From an uncultured Pelagibacteraceae bacterium (GTDB taxonomy: Bacteria; Pseudomonadota; Alphaproteobacteria; Pelagibacterales; Pelagibacteraceae): DNA of 32,000 nucleotides. The stretch lies in contig CACEKA010000003.1 of assembly GCA_902560015.1 (NCBI GenBank), positions 1 to 32,000 of the forward strand, in the 5' to 3' direction. The notes beneath the pieces were generated by a model, which ran no database searches, was not told where the DNA came from, and saw only the letters and a program-made list of their open reading frames with translations. The position numbers were made by a program, and so were the translations under genes. Below are positions 1 to 8,764 of this stretch, piece after piece (position 1 is the first letter of the stretch; each line of letters begins with the position of its first letter).

Positions 1-430
1 CTAGTTTGGCTTTTTCAACAAAGTTAGATATTTCATCTGCAGCTTCATCAATTAATTTTTCATATTTTTTTTGATTTGCCTCAATTTCATTTTTGAAATT
101 TTGATGGTTGTTATTTAAATCTTGAATTTCCTCTTCTTTTTTATCTCTATAATCATATATTAACGACTTTAATTCTTTGAACTTATTTGAAAGATCTCTT
201 AATTCATTTTTTTTTTGATCAACTTTTTTTTTTGTTTCAAAGTATTCATCCATAATTTTAACTGCTGTAATTAAAAGTAACTTATTTTCTCCTAAATTGC
301 CTAGATCATTTTTTAAATCATTAAATTTTTGATTTATATGAATTAGCAATTCTTCAAGATGATCTTCTTGACCGTCTTCACACGATAATAAAAATTCTTT
401 ATTATTGAATTTAATACTTACATTTGCCAT
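1..430 (-). CDS. zapA: Cell division protein ZapA (partial, C-terminus cut by window edge)
   Basis: ZapA is a small cytoplasmic protein that binds FtsZ and promotes bundling of Z-ring filaments. The reading frame opens with ATG at 430 and runs leftward to the window edge without a stop, giving at least 143 residues. The N-terminus (MANVSIKFNNKEFLLSCEDG) has the short beta-rich ZapA head followed by a small helical part with an ITAVKIMDEYFE segment, and then a long Lys/Glu-rich coiled coil. It overlaps the end of the upstream coiled-coil gene by 13 nt, so the two are probably co-translated. In alphaproteobacteria zapA commonly sits divergent from tkt beside a DUF4164 gene, as here. The coiled coil looks longer than in typical ZapA proteins of about 100-120 aa; the true C-terminus is not visible. 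Confidence 0.8.
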   Translation of the reverse strand, partial: MANVSIKFNNKEFLLSCEDGQEDHLEELLIHINQKFNDLKNDLGNLGENKLLLITAVKIMDEYFETKKKVDQKKNELRDLSNKFKELKSLIYDYRDKKEEEIQDLNNNHQNFKNEIEANQKKYEKLIDEAADEISNFVEKAKL

Positions 431-741
431 TTATCTATCTCTTCAATTAAAGTATCTGTTTCTTGATTTAATTCATCAATTTTTTCTGAAAATTCAGCTT
501 GTTTTTTTTGTTCTAATTTTTCTTCATTTTGAATTTCTTCAAGTTTTTTACTTAAACTCGAGTGTTCTTCTAATAGTTTTTTATATTTATTCTCTAATTG
601 AGATTTTTCAATTTCTAATTGAGTTTTTTGAGAACTCAAATTTTCAATATTATTTTGTAAATCTGGATTAGTAAGATCTAAATTTTTTAACTCTAATAAT
701 GCTTCATTTAATTTTTTTTCTTTTTCAGTTATAGAATTCAT
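418..741 (-). CDS. Small coiled-coil protein, DUF4164-like
   Basis: A 107-aa soluble protein with no signal peptide. From about residue 5 to 100 it is almost continuous heptad-like coiled coil rich in Glu, Lys, Leu and Gln, ending in IDELNQETDTLIEEIDKWQM. That C-terminal pattern and its position between zapA and a divergent tkt match the alphaproteobacterial DUF4164 family, whose function is not established. The ATG at 741 is the only good start, and the stop lies inside the first codons of zapA (13 nt overlap). The tight coupling suggests, as inference only, a role with ZapA in division. Coiled-coil composition makes family assignment from sequence alone less certain than the existence of the gene. 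Confidence 0.72.
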   Translation of the reverse strand: MNSITEKEKKLNEALLELKNLDLTNPDLQNNIENLSSQKTQLEIEKSQLENKYKKLLEEHSSLSKKLEEIQNEEKLEQKKQAEFSEKIDELNQETDTLIEEIDKWQM

Positions 742-794
742 ATATATATGTTTATATTATTAAATAGATTCTTCTAAGTCTAGTCAGGATAATT

Positions 795-2753
795 TTGAAC
801 AAACTACATGATGATTTAGCTAATTGCATTAGATTTCTTTCAATTGATGCAGTTCAGAAAGCAAATTCTGGCCACCCTGGTATGCCAATGGGTATGGCCG
901 ATGTAGCTACTGTTCTTTTTAGAAATTTCCTAAAATTTAATCCTAAAAATCCAAATTGGCTAAACAGAGATAGGTTTGTATTATCAGCAGGTCATGGATC
1001 AATGCTGCTATATTCTTTGTTACATTTAACAGGGTATAAAAGTATATCACTTAATAGTATTAAAAATTTTAGACAACTAGGCTCAATATGTGCAGGACAC
1101 CCTGAGTACCATCGCAATACTGGTATCGAAACTACAACAGGACCTCTTGGCCAAGGAGTAGCCAACGCTGTTGGGTTTGCTATTGCAGAAGAAATTTTAA
1201 AAAAAAAATTAGGTAAAGAAATTATAAATCACAAAACTTATGTTTTAGCTGGAGACGGATGTTTAATGGAAGGTATAAGTCATGAGGCAATGAGCTTAGC
1301 TGGGCATTTAAAACTTAAAAATTTAGTGATGCTTTTTGATAATAATTCAATATCAATAGATGGACCTACAAGTTTAGCTGTATCAGATAATTTTAAAAAA
1401 AGATTTGAGAGCTATGGTTGGGACTACATGCTAATCGATGGACATAAAGAAAAAGAAATTTTTAAGGCTTTAAAAAAAGTTCAAAATTCAAATAAACCAA
1501 CTGTTATTTCATGTAAAACAAAAATTGGTTATGGTTCCCCAAATAAATCGGGGAAATCATCTTCACATGGAAGTCCTCTAGGTTTAGATGAAATTAAACT
1601 TGTAAGAAATGTACTAAATTGGAATTACAAACCTTTTGAAATTCCAAATAAAATTTTAAATGAATGGAAAAAAATTGGTAAAAAAGGTCAAAAACTTGAG
1701 AATAATTGGAATAAAATTTACAGCAAAAAAAAAGTAATAATAAATAATTTACTAAAAAATAATTTTACAAAAATTTTAAAAACTGAAAAACAAAATGCAA
1801 TTAAAGAACTAAAAAGTTTAGCCACAAGAAAATCTTCAGAGCTTACTTTGAACGCCTTAACTAGTGTTACTAATAATTTAATTGGAGGTTCTGCAGATTT
1901 AGCAGGATCAAATAATACTAAAACTAAACATCATAGAATAATTAAGCCAGGTGAATTTAAAAGCAATTATATTCACTATGGTGTGAGAGAACACGCAATG
2001 AGTGGAATAATGAATGGACTGGCTCTCCATAGCAGTTTTATTCCCTATGGAGGAACATTTTTAATATTTTCAGATTATTGTAAACCATCAATAAGACTAT
2101 CAGCATTAATGGAACAAAGAGTTATTTATGTCATGACACATGATTCTATTGGTCTTGGGGAAGATGGTCCAACTCATCAACCAATTGAACAATTGTCAGG
2201 ATTGCGTTCTGTTCCAAATCTAAATGTTTTTAGACCTGCGGACAGAATAGAAACTATCGAATGTTGGGAGCATGCATTAAAAAGTTCAAAGACTCCTAGT
2301 ATTTTGTCTTTAACCAGACAAAATCTTGACCCAATAAGAAAAAAATATTCAAACACTAATAAATGTTCTTTTGGTGCATATGAAGTTTTAAGAACAAATA
2401 AAAAAATTCATTTAACAATACTTGCAAGTGGTTCTGAGGTTAATTTAGCAATAGAAGTTAGTCATAAATTGGCCAAAGATAAAGTATATTCAAAAGTTAT
2501 ATCAATGCCATGCCAAGACCTTTTTGACTCACAATCTAATTCGTACAAACAAAAAATAATTAATGAAACAAAAATAAAGGTTTCTATTGAAGCAGCATCA
2601 ACAGATTGTTGGAAGAAATATGTGGGTAACGACGGGCTATCTTTTGGAATTGATACATTTGGTAAAAGTGCTCCATATAAAGAAATTTATAAACATTTTG
2701 GTTTGACAGCATCAAATATTGCTAAGAAATCAAAAAAATTAATTAGAAAGTAA
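795..2753 (+). CDS. tkt: Transketolase
   Basis: Transfers two-carbon ketol units between sugar phosphates in the non-oxidative pentose phosphate pathway, using thiamine diphosphate. At 652 aa it has full family length. Visible motifs are the N-terminal SGHPGMPMG (about 25-33), the ThDP/Mg site GDGCLMEG (153-160) with the following Asn (183/184), and YGVREHAM (395-402), whose Glu399 should be the cofactor-activating glutamate. The start is TTG at 795: an AGGA Shine-Dalgarno-like sequence lies at 786-789, the nearby ATGs at 808 and 811 are out of frame, and the N-terminus [15 protein letters not shown] is conserved in the family. It is the first gene of a dense rightward run with gap two nucleotides downstream. 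Its usual partner transaldolase lies at 10128-10829 on the other strand. Confidence 0.96.
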   Translation: MNKLHDDLANCIRFLSIDAVQKANSGHPGMPMGMADVATVLFRNFLKFNPKNPNWLNRDRFVLSAGHGSMLLYSLLHLTGYKSISLNSIKNFRQLGSICAGHPEYHRNTGIETTTGPLGQGVANAVGFAIAEEILKKKLGKEIINHKTYVLAGDGCLMEGISHEAMSLAGHLKLKNLVMLFDNNSISIDGPTSLAVSDNFKKRFESYGWDYMLIDGHKEKEIFKALKKVQNSNKPTVISCKTKIGYGSPNKSGKSSSHGSPLGLDEIKLVRNVLNWNYKPFEIPNKILNEWKKIGKKGQKLENNWNKIYSKKKVIINNLLKNNFTKILKTEKQNAIKELKSLATRKSSELTLNALTSVTNNLIGGSADLAGSNNTKTKHHRIIKPGEFKSNYIHYGVREHAMSGIMNGLALHSSFIPYGGTFLIFSDYCKPSIRLSALMEQRVIYVMTHDSIGLGEDGPTHQPIEQLSGLRSVPNLNVFRPADRIETIECWEHALKSSKTPSILSLTRQNLDPIRKKYSNTNKCSFGAYEVLRTNKKIHLTILASGSEVNLAIEVSHKLAKDKVYSKVISMPCQDLFDSQSNSYKQKIINETKIKVSIEAASTDCWKKYVGNDGLSFGIDTFGKSAPYKEIYKHFGLTASNIAKKSKKLIRK

Positions 2754-2755
2754 TT

Positions 2756-3763
2756 ATGACTATAAATGTTGGAATTAATGGAATGGGTCGAATTGGACGA
2801 ATGGTAATAAGAGCAATTATTGAAAGCAAAAATACAGATATCCAAATAAAACATATTAATAATAGATCTAATTCTGAAACAAGTTGTACACTAATTAAAT
2901 ATGACTCAGTTCATGGTAAATTTGATGCGGATCTTGACTACGATGAAAATCATTTAATCATAAATAAAAATAAAATTACTTTTTCCCAAGAGTCAAAAAT
3001 TGAAGATATTGATTGGAAAAAATTTGATGTTGATTACGTTTTTGAATGTACAGGAAAATTTAATTCAAAAGAAAAATTATTAACTCATATCAGCAACGGT
3101 GCAAAAAAAGTTATAGTTTCTGCTCCATGTAAAAATGCAGATAAGACTATTGTTTTTGGTGTAAATGAAGAAGAGCTTACTAAAAATGATCAAATAATTT
3201 CTGCTGCTTCGTGCACCACAAATTGTTTAGCACCTGTTGTAAACGTACTTCATAAAAATTTTAAAATCGAAAAAGGTTTTATGACTACAATCCATGCTTT
3301 TACAAGTGATCAAAGAATTTTAGATAATTCTCATAAGGACCCAAGAAGAGCAAGATCTGCAAGCCAATCGATTGTTCCAACATCTACAGGAGCTTCAAAA
3401 GCAATAGGAGAGATAATTCCATCATTAAAAGGTAAATTAGAAGGTGTTGCTATGAGAGTTCCAACTCCAAATGTTTCCCTTATTGAATTAGTTTTTTGCA
3501 CTAAAAACGAGATGAGCAAAGAAAAAATTAATGATGTCTTTAAAGAAGTTGCAAAAAATCAGTCTAAAAAAATACTAGAAATAACATCTGAAAAACTAGT
3601 GTCTATTGACTTTAATCACAATTCTTCTTCAGCAATTGTGGACGCATCACTTACTAGCGTAGTAAGTAAAAATATGGGCAAAATTTCAGCTTGGTATGAC
3701 AATGAATGGGGATTTTCAAATAGAATGTGTGATATAGCCGAATATGTTCATAAAATTTCTTAA
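2756..3763 (+). CDS. gap: Glyceraldehyde-3-phosphate dehydrogenase, type I
   Basis: Catalyses the reversible oxidative phosphorylation of glyceraldehyde 3-phosphate to 1,3-bisphosphoglycerate. It is 335 aa, normal for the family. The Rossmann motif GINGMGRIGR is at residues 6-15, the catalytic cysteine is Cys153 in SAASCTTNCLAP, a HAFTSDQ segment follows, and the C-terminal AWYDNEWGFSNRM is intact. At the end of the second beta strand the sequence reads HINNRSNSET, where NAD-specific enzymes usually have an Asp (as in AVNDL), so cofactor preference may differ. The gene follows tkt by 2 nt, and its stop codon overlaps the pgk ATG by one base (TAATG), indicating translational coupling. Confidence 0.96.
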   Translation: MTINVGINGMGRIGRMVIRAIIESKNTDIQIKHINNRSNSETSCTLIKYDSVHGKFDADLDYDENHLIINKNKITFSQESKIEDIDWKKFDVDYVFECTGKFNSKEKLLTHISNGAKKVIVSAPCKNADKTIVFGVNEEELTKNDQIISAASCTTNCLAPVVNVLHKNFKIEKGFMTTIHAFTSDQRILDNSHKDPRRARSASQSIVPTSTGASKAIGEIIPSLKGKLEGVAMRVPTPNVSLIELVFCTKNEMSKEKINDVFKEVAKNQSKKILEITSEKLVSIDFNHNSSSAIVDASLTSVVSKNMGKISAWYDNEWGFSNRMCDIAEYVHKIS

Positions 3764-4956
3764 TGAAAAGTATAAAAGAAGAAACAAGTCTTAATAATAA
3801 AAGAATCTTATTAAGATTAGATTTAAATGTTCCTATTATTGATGATGAGATCACTGACACTACAAGAATTGATAAAATTTTACCTACTTTAAAATTTCTA
3901 ATTTCTCAAAATGCAAAAATTATAATTATTTCTCACGTTGGAAGGCCAAAAGGAAAAGTTGTAAATGAACTTTCACTTAGACCAATATGTAAAGATTTAG
4001 AGATGAAATTAAAACAAAAAATAAAACTCATTTCTAAAAATATTAAAGAGATAGTCTATAAAGATTTATTTGGTAGCGATGAAGAAAAGATAGTTATGTT
4101 GGAAAATATAAGATTTTATCCTGAGGAAGAAAAAAATAATCAGCTATTTGCTAAACAACTTGCTACTTTAGCTGAAATTTATGTTAATGATGCCTTCTCA
4201 TGTTCTCATAGAGCACATGCATCGATTGATGAAATAACAAATTTTTTGCCTTGTTATTCTGGACTGCAACTTGATTTAGAAGTTTATGCTTTAAAAAAAA
4301 TTACTTCTGAAATTAAAAAACCTATAACTTGCATAATTGGAGGCTCAAAAGTTTCAACTAAAATCAATATAATTAAAAATTTAATTCCTAAGTTTAATAA
4401 TATTATAATTGTAGGTGGAATGGCTAATAATATTATTAAGTATATGGGCAATAATATTGGAAAATCGTTACAAGAAGAAAAATCTGACCCAATTATTGAA
4501 GAAATTTTTTTACTTTCGAAAACATGGAACTGTAAAATAATATACCCTGAGGACATAATTGTTGGAAAAGATTTAAATGGCAACCCTGAAATAAAGAAGT
4601 TAAGTGAGGTATTGTCAGATGAAATGATTTTAGATATTGGTCCAAAAACTATTAAGGTTATTAGTAAGATTATTGATGAAAGTAATACAATTTTATGGAA
4701 TGGTCCTGCAGGATATTTTGAAAATCCAAACTTTGCTAATGGCAGTATTAAAATTGCCAAAAAGATAATTGAAAATAATAAATCTAATAAAATCTATTCA
4801 GTTGCAGGAGGAGGAGATACAGTTTCATTAATAAATAGTTTAAATTCAATAAATGATTTCAATTTTGTTTCAACTGCTGGTGGAGCTTTCTTAGAATATC
4901 TTGAAGGTAAAGAGCTTCCTGGTATAAAAGCTTTAAAATTAAATGTCAGAACTTAA
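3763..4956 (+). CDS. pgk: Phosphoglycerate kinase
   Basis: Transfers phosphate between 1,3-bisphosphoglycerate and ADP in lower glycolysis/gluconeogenesis. The 397-aa length is standard. Recognisable elements are RLDLNVP (18-24), SHVGRPKG (57-64), the DAFSCSHRAHAS segment, the NGPAGYFE motif and the nucleotide-binding SVAGGGDTV near residue 350, with a C-terminal TAGGAFLEYLEGKELPGI. Its ATG overlaps the gap stop by one base, and its end overlaps the aldolase start by 14 nt, so gap-pgk-fba is one translationally coupled unit. No missing catalytic element was seen. Confidence 0.97.
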   Translation: MKSIKEETSLNNKRILLRLDLNVPIIDDEITDTTRIDKILPTLKFLISQNAKIIIISHVGRPKGKVVNELSLRPICKDLEMKLKQKIKLISKNIKEIVYKDLFGSDEEKIVMLENIRFYPEEEKNNQLFAKQLATLAEIYVNDAFSCSHRAHASIDEITNFLPCYSGLQLDLEVYALKKITSEIKKPITCIIGGSKVSTKINIIKNLIPKFNNIIIVGGMANNIIKYMGNNIGKSLQEEKSDPIIEEIFLLSKTWNCKIIYPEDIIVGKDLNGNPEIKKLSEVLSDEMILDIGPKTIKVISKIIDESNTILWNGPAGYFENPNFANGSIKIAKKIIENNKSNKIYSVAGGGDTVSLINSLNSINDFNFVSTAGGAFLEYLEGKELPGIKALKLNVRT

Positions 4957-5953
4957 TAAAATAGCTTTAAAAATTCTTTCAAACGGTAAAGGTATTCTCG
5001 CTGCAGACGAAAGCAATGGAACCATGACTAAAAGATTAGAGTCAGTAAATATTAAATCATCACCAGAAAATAGGCTTATTTTTAGAGAAACACTTTTTAA
5101 AGCAGACAGTATGAAAGACTGTATTGGAGGTGTCATCTTATATGATGAAACAATCAATCAGATATCAAGTGACGGAAAAAAAATCCCATCATTAATCTCA
5201 GAAACAGGAGCTGTCCCAGGAATTAAAGTAGATACGGGCGCAAAAGATTTAGCAAATTCGTTAGATGAAAAAGTTACCGAAGGGTTGGATGGACTAAGAG
5301 AAAGGTTAAAAAAATATTATGAGCTTGGCGCAAAATTTACAAAGTGGAGAGGTGTGTATAATATTGGGAAAAATTATCCTAGTAAACTTGCTATTAGCTC
5401 GAATGCTCATGCGCTAGCAAGATATTCTGCTCTAGTCCAAGAGAGCGGAATGGTTCCAATTGTTGAGCCAGAAGTCTTGATGGATGGTGAGCACTCTGCA
5501 GCAGACTGCCTGATTAAAACATCTGCAGTAATTCAAAAATGTTTTGAAGAACTTATTATTCACAAAATTGATCTCACAGGAATAATCTTAAAACCGAATA
5601 TGATTCTTGCAGGAAATAAATCAAAAAATAAAATCTCTAATGAAGAAGTTGCCTCTAAAACACTTGAGTGTTTAAAAAAATCGGTTCCAAATGAAGTTCC
5701 TGGAATTGCTTTTTTATCAGGTGGTCAATCCGAATTGGAAGCAACAGAAAATTTAAACTTAATTAATAAAAATAACGATACTAATTTTATAATGACTTAT
5801 TCATATGGAAGAGCTCTTCAACAAAGTGCTTTGAAATTTTGGTCAAAAAATATTAATGATATCAAAGGAACTCAAAATATTTTTAATCATAGAGCAAGAA
5901 TGAATACTTTAGCTGCTCAAGGTAAATGGTCTAACGAGCTTGAGAATAAATAA
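4943..5953 (+). CDS. fba: Class I fructose-bisphosphate aldolase
   Basis: Reversibly cleaves fructose 1,6-bisphosphate to dihydroxyacetone phosphate and glyceraldehyde 3-phosphate through a Schiff base, without a metal. The 336-aa protein has the class I pattern: GILAADES near residue 17-24, TKWRGVYNIG (133-142), EPEVLMDG (175-182), LKPNMIL with the predicted Schiff-base Lys217, and FLSGGQSE. The C-terminus ends QGKWSNELENK. The start at 4943 lies inside pgk (14 nt overlap) and the end overlaps the next gene by 14 nt. Being class I rather than the metal-dependent class II found in many bacteria is visible directly. The context suggests gluconeogenic as much as glycolytic flow, since no phosphofructokinase is seen here. 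Confidence 0.95.
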   Translation: MSELNKIALKILSNGKGILAADESNGTMTKRLESVNIKSSPENRLIFRETLFKADSMKDCIGGVILYDETINQISSDGKKIPSLISETGAVPGIKVDTGAKDLANSLDEKVTEGLDGLRERLKKYYELGAKFTKWRGVYNIGKNYPSKLAISSNAHALARYSALVQESGMVPIVEPEVLMDGEHSAADCLIKTSAVIQKCFEELIIHKIDLTGIILKPNMILAGNKSKNKISNEEVASKTLECLKKSVPNEVPGIAFLSGGQSELEATENLNLINKNNDTNFIMTYSYGRALQQSALKFWSKNINDIKGTQNIFNHRARMNTLAAQGKWSNELENK

Positions 5954-6554
5954 AAAAAAATTTATTTATCTTATTTCACCAAATAAAATATATCCTAAAT
6001 TCTATGATGATTTAAAAGAAGTGCTTAAAACCAGCAAGGTTAGTTTTTTTCAGTTGAGACTAAAAAAATACTCAATTCCACAAAAAATTGTCATCGGAAA
6101 AATAATTCAAAAAGTTTGTAAAAAAAATGGTGTAAAATTCTTAGTAAATGATGATCCCATACTTTCAAAAAAACTTAATGCTGATGGTTGTCATTTAGGT
6201 CAAAAGGATATGGATATAAAAAATGCAAGAAAAATTATTGGAAATAAAATTATTGGAATCACCTGCCATAACTCTGTCAGATTAGCAAAAGCTGCCGTCA
6301 AAGATAAAGCTAGCTATATTGCCTTCGGAGCTTTTTTTTCTACAAAAACAAAAAAAGTAAAGTATAAGGCTACAATAAAAATATTAAATAAAGTAAAAAA
6401 GTTAACCAAAACCCCAATAGTTGCTATTGGAGGAATAAATTTTAATAATTATAAAAAACTGTTATTGAACAATGCTAATTTATTAGCTATTTCAAGCTAC
6501 GTTTGGAATAATAAAAAATATAAACCCATAGAAAGTATAAAAAAACTTAAATGA
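5940..6554 (+). CDS. thiE: Thiamine-phosphate synthase-like protein (ThiE/TenI fold)
   Basis: Thiamine-phosphate synthase couples the pyrimidine (HMP-PP) and thiazole phosphate moieties of thiamine. The 204-aa protein follows the ThiE/TenI barrel: FQLRLKKY near residue 37-44, VNDDPILSKKLNADGCHLGQKD near 69-90, IIGITCHN, IAFGAFFSTKTKK and IVAIGGI. The Asn-Asp of VNDD and the HLGQ segment match the family, but the usual QLREK is QLRLKK and the loop after FGAFF is lysine-rich, so activity is likely but not certain; TenI-like regulators share the fold. The start is TTG at 5940, inside fba, because no in-frame ATG precedes the conserved core. It overlaps efp by 4 nt (ATGA). Placement in a sugar-phosphate operon starting with the ThDP enzyme tkt is suggestive. 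Confidence 0.78.
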   Translation: MRINKKKFIYLISPNKIYPKFYDDLKEVLKTSKVSFFQLRLKKYSIPQKIVIGKIIQKVCKKNGVKFLVNDDPILSKKLNADGCHLGQKDMDIKNARKIIGNKIIGITCHNSVRLAKAAVKDKASYIAFGAFFSTKTKKVKYKATIKILNKVKKLTKTPIVAIGGINFNNYKKLLLNNANLLAISSYVWNNKKYKPIESIKKLK

Positions 6555-7111
6555 AAATCAATGCAGGAGAAATAAGAGTGGGAATGCTTTTAGAATACAA
6601 AAATGATTTATGGCAAGTTCTAAAGACTCAACATGTAAAACCAGGTAAAGGTGGAGCATTTGCACAAGTAGAAATGAAAAGTGTTGGTAAAAATACAAAA
6701 CTAAATGAGAGATTTAGATCTAGTGAAACTGTTGAAAAAGCATCTCTTGAGGAAACAGATTTTAATTATCTATATAATGATGAATCTAATTATGTTTTTA
6801 TGAACCCCAAGACATACGATCAAATTGAAATTAAAAAAGATATTGTTGGAGAAAAAGGAAAGTTAATGAATGAAAACCTCGAAGTATCAGTAAGTTTTTA
6901 TAACGATGAACCAATTTCAGTCGAACTTCCAAATCAAGTCACATGTAAAATTGAAACAACAGATGTAGCGCTTAAAGGTCAAACTGTTTCATCATCATAT
7001 AAACCAGCTACTCTAGATAATGGATTAAATATTCAGGTTCCACCTTTTATTGAGTCAGGTGATGAAGTTATTATTGATACAAGAACCTTTGAATACATTA
7101 AAAAAATATAA
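6551..7111 (+). CDS. efp: Translation elongation factor P
   Basis: EF-P binds ribosomes stalled on polyproline stretches and promotes peptide bond formation. The 186 aa match a normal three-domain EF-P: an N-terminal KOW-like domain with the tip HVKPGKGGAFAQVE, where Lys33 is the position modified in other bacteria, then two OB-type domains, ending with the signature IPPFIESGDEVIIDTRT-like stretch (here VPPFIESGDEVIIDTRTFEY). No modification enzyme gene (epmA, epmB, earP) is visible nearby. The ATG at 6551 overlaps the stop of the thiE-like gene by 4 nt. It is followed 5 nt later by the suhB-like gene. Confidence 0.96.
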   Translation: MKINAGEIRVGMLLEYKNDLWQVLKTQHVKPGKGGAFAQVEMKSVGKNTKLNERFRSSETVEKASLEETDFNYLYNDESNYVFMNPKTYDQIEIKKDIVGEKGKLMNENLEVSVSFYNDEPISVELPNQVTCKIETTDVALKGQTVSSSYKPATLDNGLNIQVPPFIESGDEVIIDTRTFEYIKKI

Positions 7112-7116
7112 CCACA

Positions 7117-7857
7117 ATGATTTCTATATCTGCAAATCTCAACATAATGATCAAAGCTGCAGAAAAAGCTTCTAAATCTGTTATTAGAGATTTTGGAGAG
7201 GTTGAAAAATTGCAAGTATCCAAAAAAGGCCCTTATGATTTTGTGACAAAAACAGATAAAAATGTTGAAAAGATTCTAATTGAAGAGTTATCAAAAATTA
7301 AAAAAAACTACTCTTTTATAACCGAAGAAACAGGAACAATTAAAAATAATGATAAAGAAAATATTTGGATTATTGACCCAATCGATGGAACAACTAACTT
7401 TTTACATGGGATACCTCACTTTGCAATATGCATTGCTCTTCAGTCCAAGAAAGAAATTGTAAGTGGTTTAATTTTTGATCCAATAAAAAATGAGATGTTT
7501 TTTGCTGAAAAAGATAAAGGAGCTTTCTTGAATAATCAAAGACTAAGAGTTTCAAAAAAAAACTCAATTGATGATTGTCTATTTTCAAGTAACCATGAAG
7601 GTGTTAAATTTAGTGATCTTAATATGAGATATAGTGGATGTGCTGCATTAGATTTAGCCTATGTTGCTTCTGGTAGGCTTGATGGTTTTTTTCATAACAA
7701 AATAAACCTTTGGGATATCGCAGCTGGAGAGATACTAGTCAAAGAAGCGGGAGGGATAGTAAACGATATTCATAAATTTGATTTAAAAAATATTGATATT
7801 AAGGCTTCAAGTGCTGCAATTAATGATAAAATGTTGGAAAATTTAGTTAACTTTTAA
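7117..7857 (+). CDS. suhB: Inositol monophosphatase family protein (SuhB-like)
   Basis: A Mg2+-dependent phosphatase of the inositol monophosphatase family; SuhB members act on inositol phosphates and in some bacteria also join the rRNA antitermination complex. The 246-aa sequence shows the metal-site motifs in order: ITEETG (Glu70/71), WIIDPIDGTTNFLHGIPHF (Asp87 and Asp90), and WDIAAGEILVKEAGG (Trp199-Asp200), all intact. It is slightly shorter than E. coli SuhB. It sits 5 nt after efp at the end of the rightward run, and the next gene has its own promoter-like element. Which substrate it uses cannot be told from sequence. Confidence 0.88.
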   Translation: MISISANLNIMIKAAEKASKSVIRDFGEVEKLQVSKKGPYDFVTKTDKNVEKILIEELSKIKKNYSFITEETGTIKNNDKENIWIIDPIDGTTNFLHGIPHFAICIALQSKKEIVSGLIFDPIKNEMFFAEKDKGAFLNNQRLRVSKKNSIDDCLFSSNHEGVKFSDLNMRYSGCAALDLAYVASGRLDGFFHNKINLWDIAAGEILVKEAGGIVNDIHKFDLKNIDIKASSAAINDKMLENLVNF

Positions 7858-7860
7858 TTG

Positions 7861-7869
7861 TGTTATAAT
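7861..7869 (+). promoter_or_regulatory. Extended -10 promoter for rpmE-trcR
   Basis: TGTTATAAT is a perfect extended -10 element (TGN plus the consensus TATAAT hexamer), lying immediately after the suhB-like stop codon. No good -35 hexamer sits at the usual spacing, which extended -10 promoters tolerate. Initiation about 7 nt downstream would give a leader of roughly 17 nt before the rpmE ATG at 7893. In such AT-rich DNA chance TATAAT matches occur, but the position in the only gap of this stretch supports it. Confidence 0.5.
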
Positions 7870-7892
7870 AATCTTTTGCTATAAGTCTCGAT

Positions 7893-8123
7893 ATGAAAAA
7901 AGACATACACCCAAACTACCACACAATTAAAGTCGAAATGACGGATGGAACTCAATTTGAAACAAAATCAACATGGGGAGCTGAAGGTGATTTACTTAAG
8001 TTAGAAATTGACCCCAAATCTCATTCTGCATGGACAGGTGGAAAACAGAAGTTAATGGATAAAGGTAGAATTAGTAAATTCAATAAAAAATTTCAAAACT
8101 TTAAATCAGATAAAAAAAATTAG
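7893..8123 (+). CDS. rpmE: 50S ribosomal protein bL31 (zinc-free type)
   Basis: bL31 bridges the large and small ribosomal subunits. The 76-aa protein opens [19 protein letters not shown], contains [16 protein letters not shown] and [25 protein letters not shown], the usual alphaproteobacterial form. It contains no cysteine at all, so it belongs to the zinc-independent class. Its stop codon abuts the ATG of the next gene with no spacer, so the two should be co-transcribed. Confidence 0.95.
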   Translation: MKKDIHPNYHTIKVEMTDGTQFETKSTWGAEGDLLKLEIDPKSHSAWTGGKQKLMDKGRISKFNKKFQNFKSDKKN

Positions 8124-8711
8124 ATGTCAAACGCACCTTTAATGCCAATGGCTACTGCTGTTTGGTTAGTTGAAAATACAACATTAACATTCAAACAAAT
8201 TGCAAATTTTTGTAATTTACATGAAGTAGAAATTCAAGGGATTGCAGATGGTGAAGTTGCAAAAGGAATTAAAGCATATAATCCGGTAATCTCAGGACAA
8301 CTATCTAGAGAAGAAATTGAGCTATCATCAAATGATGAAAATAGACCTCTTCAAATCAAAAACACTGATATTGAAATATCTAATACTAATAAAAAAATAA
8401 AAAAATATATACCTCTTTCTAAAAGACAAGATAAGCCTGATTCAGCATTATGGCTTATTAGACAACATAATATACTTAAAGACTCACAAATAGCAAAACT
8501 AGTTGGAGTTACTAAAAATTCTGTAACTTCAATTAGAAACAAAAGTTACTGGAATTACAATAACCTTAATCCTAAAGATCCTGTAGCATTAAACTTATTT
8601 AGTCAAAAAGATTTAATTGAAGCATTAGAAAAAGCTGAGAGAAGGGTAAAGAGAGAGAAAAAAGAAAAAGAAAAAGCAAAACAAGTAAAAGAAATTTCAA
8701 ACATTGAATAA
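8124..8711 (+). CDS. trcR: TrcR/DUF1013 family RNA polymerase-associated regulator
   Basis: A 195-aa protein matching the DUF1013 family, which is restricted largely to alphaproteobacteria and was characterised in Caulobacter as TrcR, a cell-cycle-controlled RNA polymerase cofactor. The N-terminal part reads PLMPMATAVWLVENTTLTFKQIA, then GIADGEVAKGIKAYNPV; a second conserved part has KPDSALWLIRQHNILKDSQIAKLVGVTKNSVTSIRN, a helix-turn-helix-like repeat of the first, and SYWNYNNLNPKDPVALNLFSQKDL. The C-terminal 25 residues are a charged Lys/Glu helix. The two halves look like repeated helical modules (WLVENTTLTFKQIA and WLIRQHNILKDSQIA). Start directly abuts the rpmE stop. Family call is firm; role in this organism is inferred. 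Confidence 0.85.
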   Translation: MSNAPLMPMATAVWLVENTTLTFKQIANFCNLHEVEIQGIADGEVAKGIKAYNPVISGQLSREEIELSSNDENRPLQIKNTDIEISNTNKKIKKYIPLSKRQDKPDSALWLIRQHNILKDSQIAKLVGVTKNSVTSIRNKSYWNYNNLNPKDPVALNLFSQKDLIEALEKAERRVKREKKEKEKAKQVKEISNIE

Positions 8712-8764
8712 ATTTAATAGACATTAAAATTGTATAGTGATATTCAATTTCATTTAAAATTATT

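Noticed and set aside
405-671. Hydrophobic 88-aa frame opposite the DUF4164-like and zapA genes
   Set aside because: Complement of coiled-coil codons (Glu/Lys-rich) reads as Phe/Leu-rich; no independent support.
4284-4760. 158-aa antisense frame within pgk
   Set aside because: Shadow of an intact pgk gene; composition only reflects the complementary strand.
7858-7892. Riboswitch or attenuator before rpmE
   Set aside because: The space is only 35 nt, too short for any known riboswitch, and is explained by a promoter.
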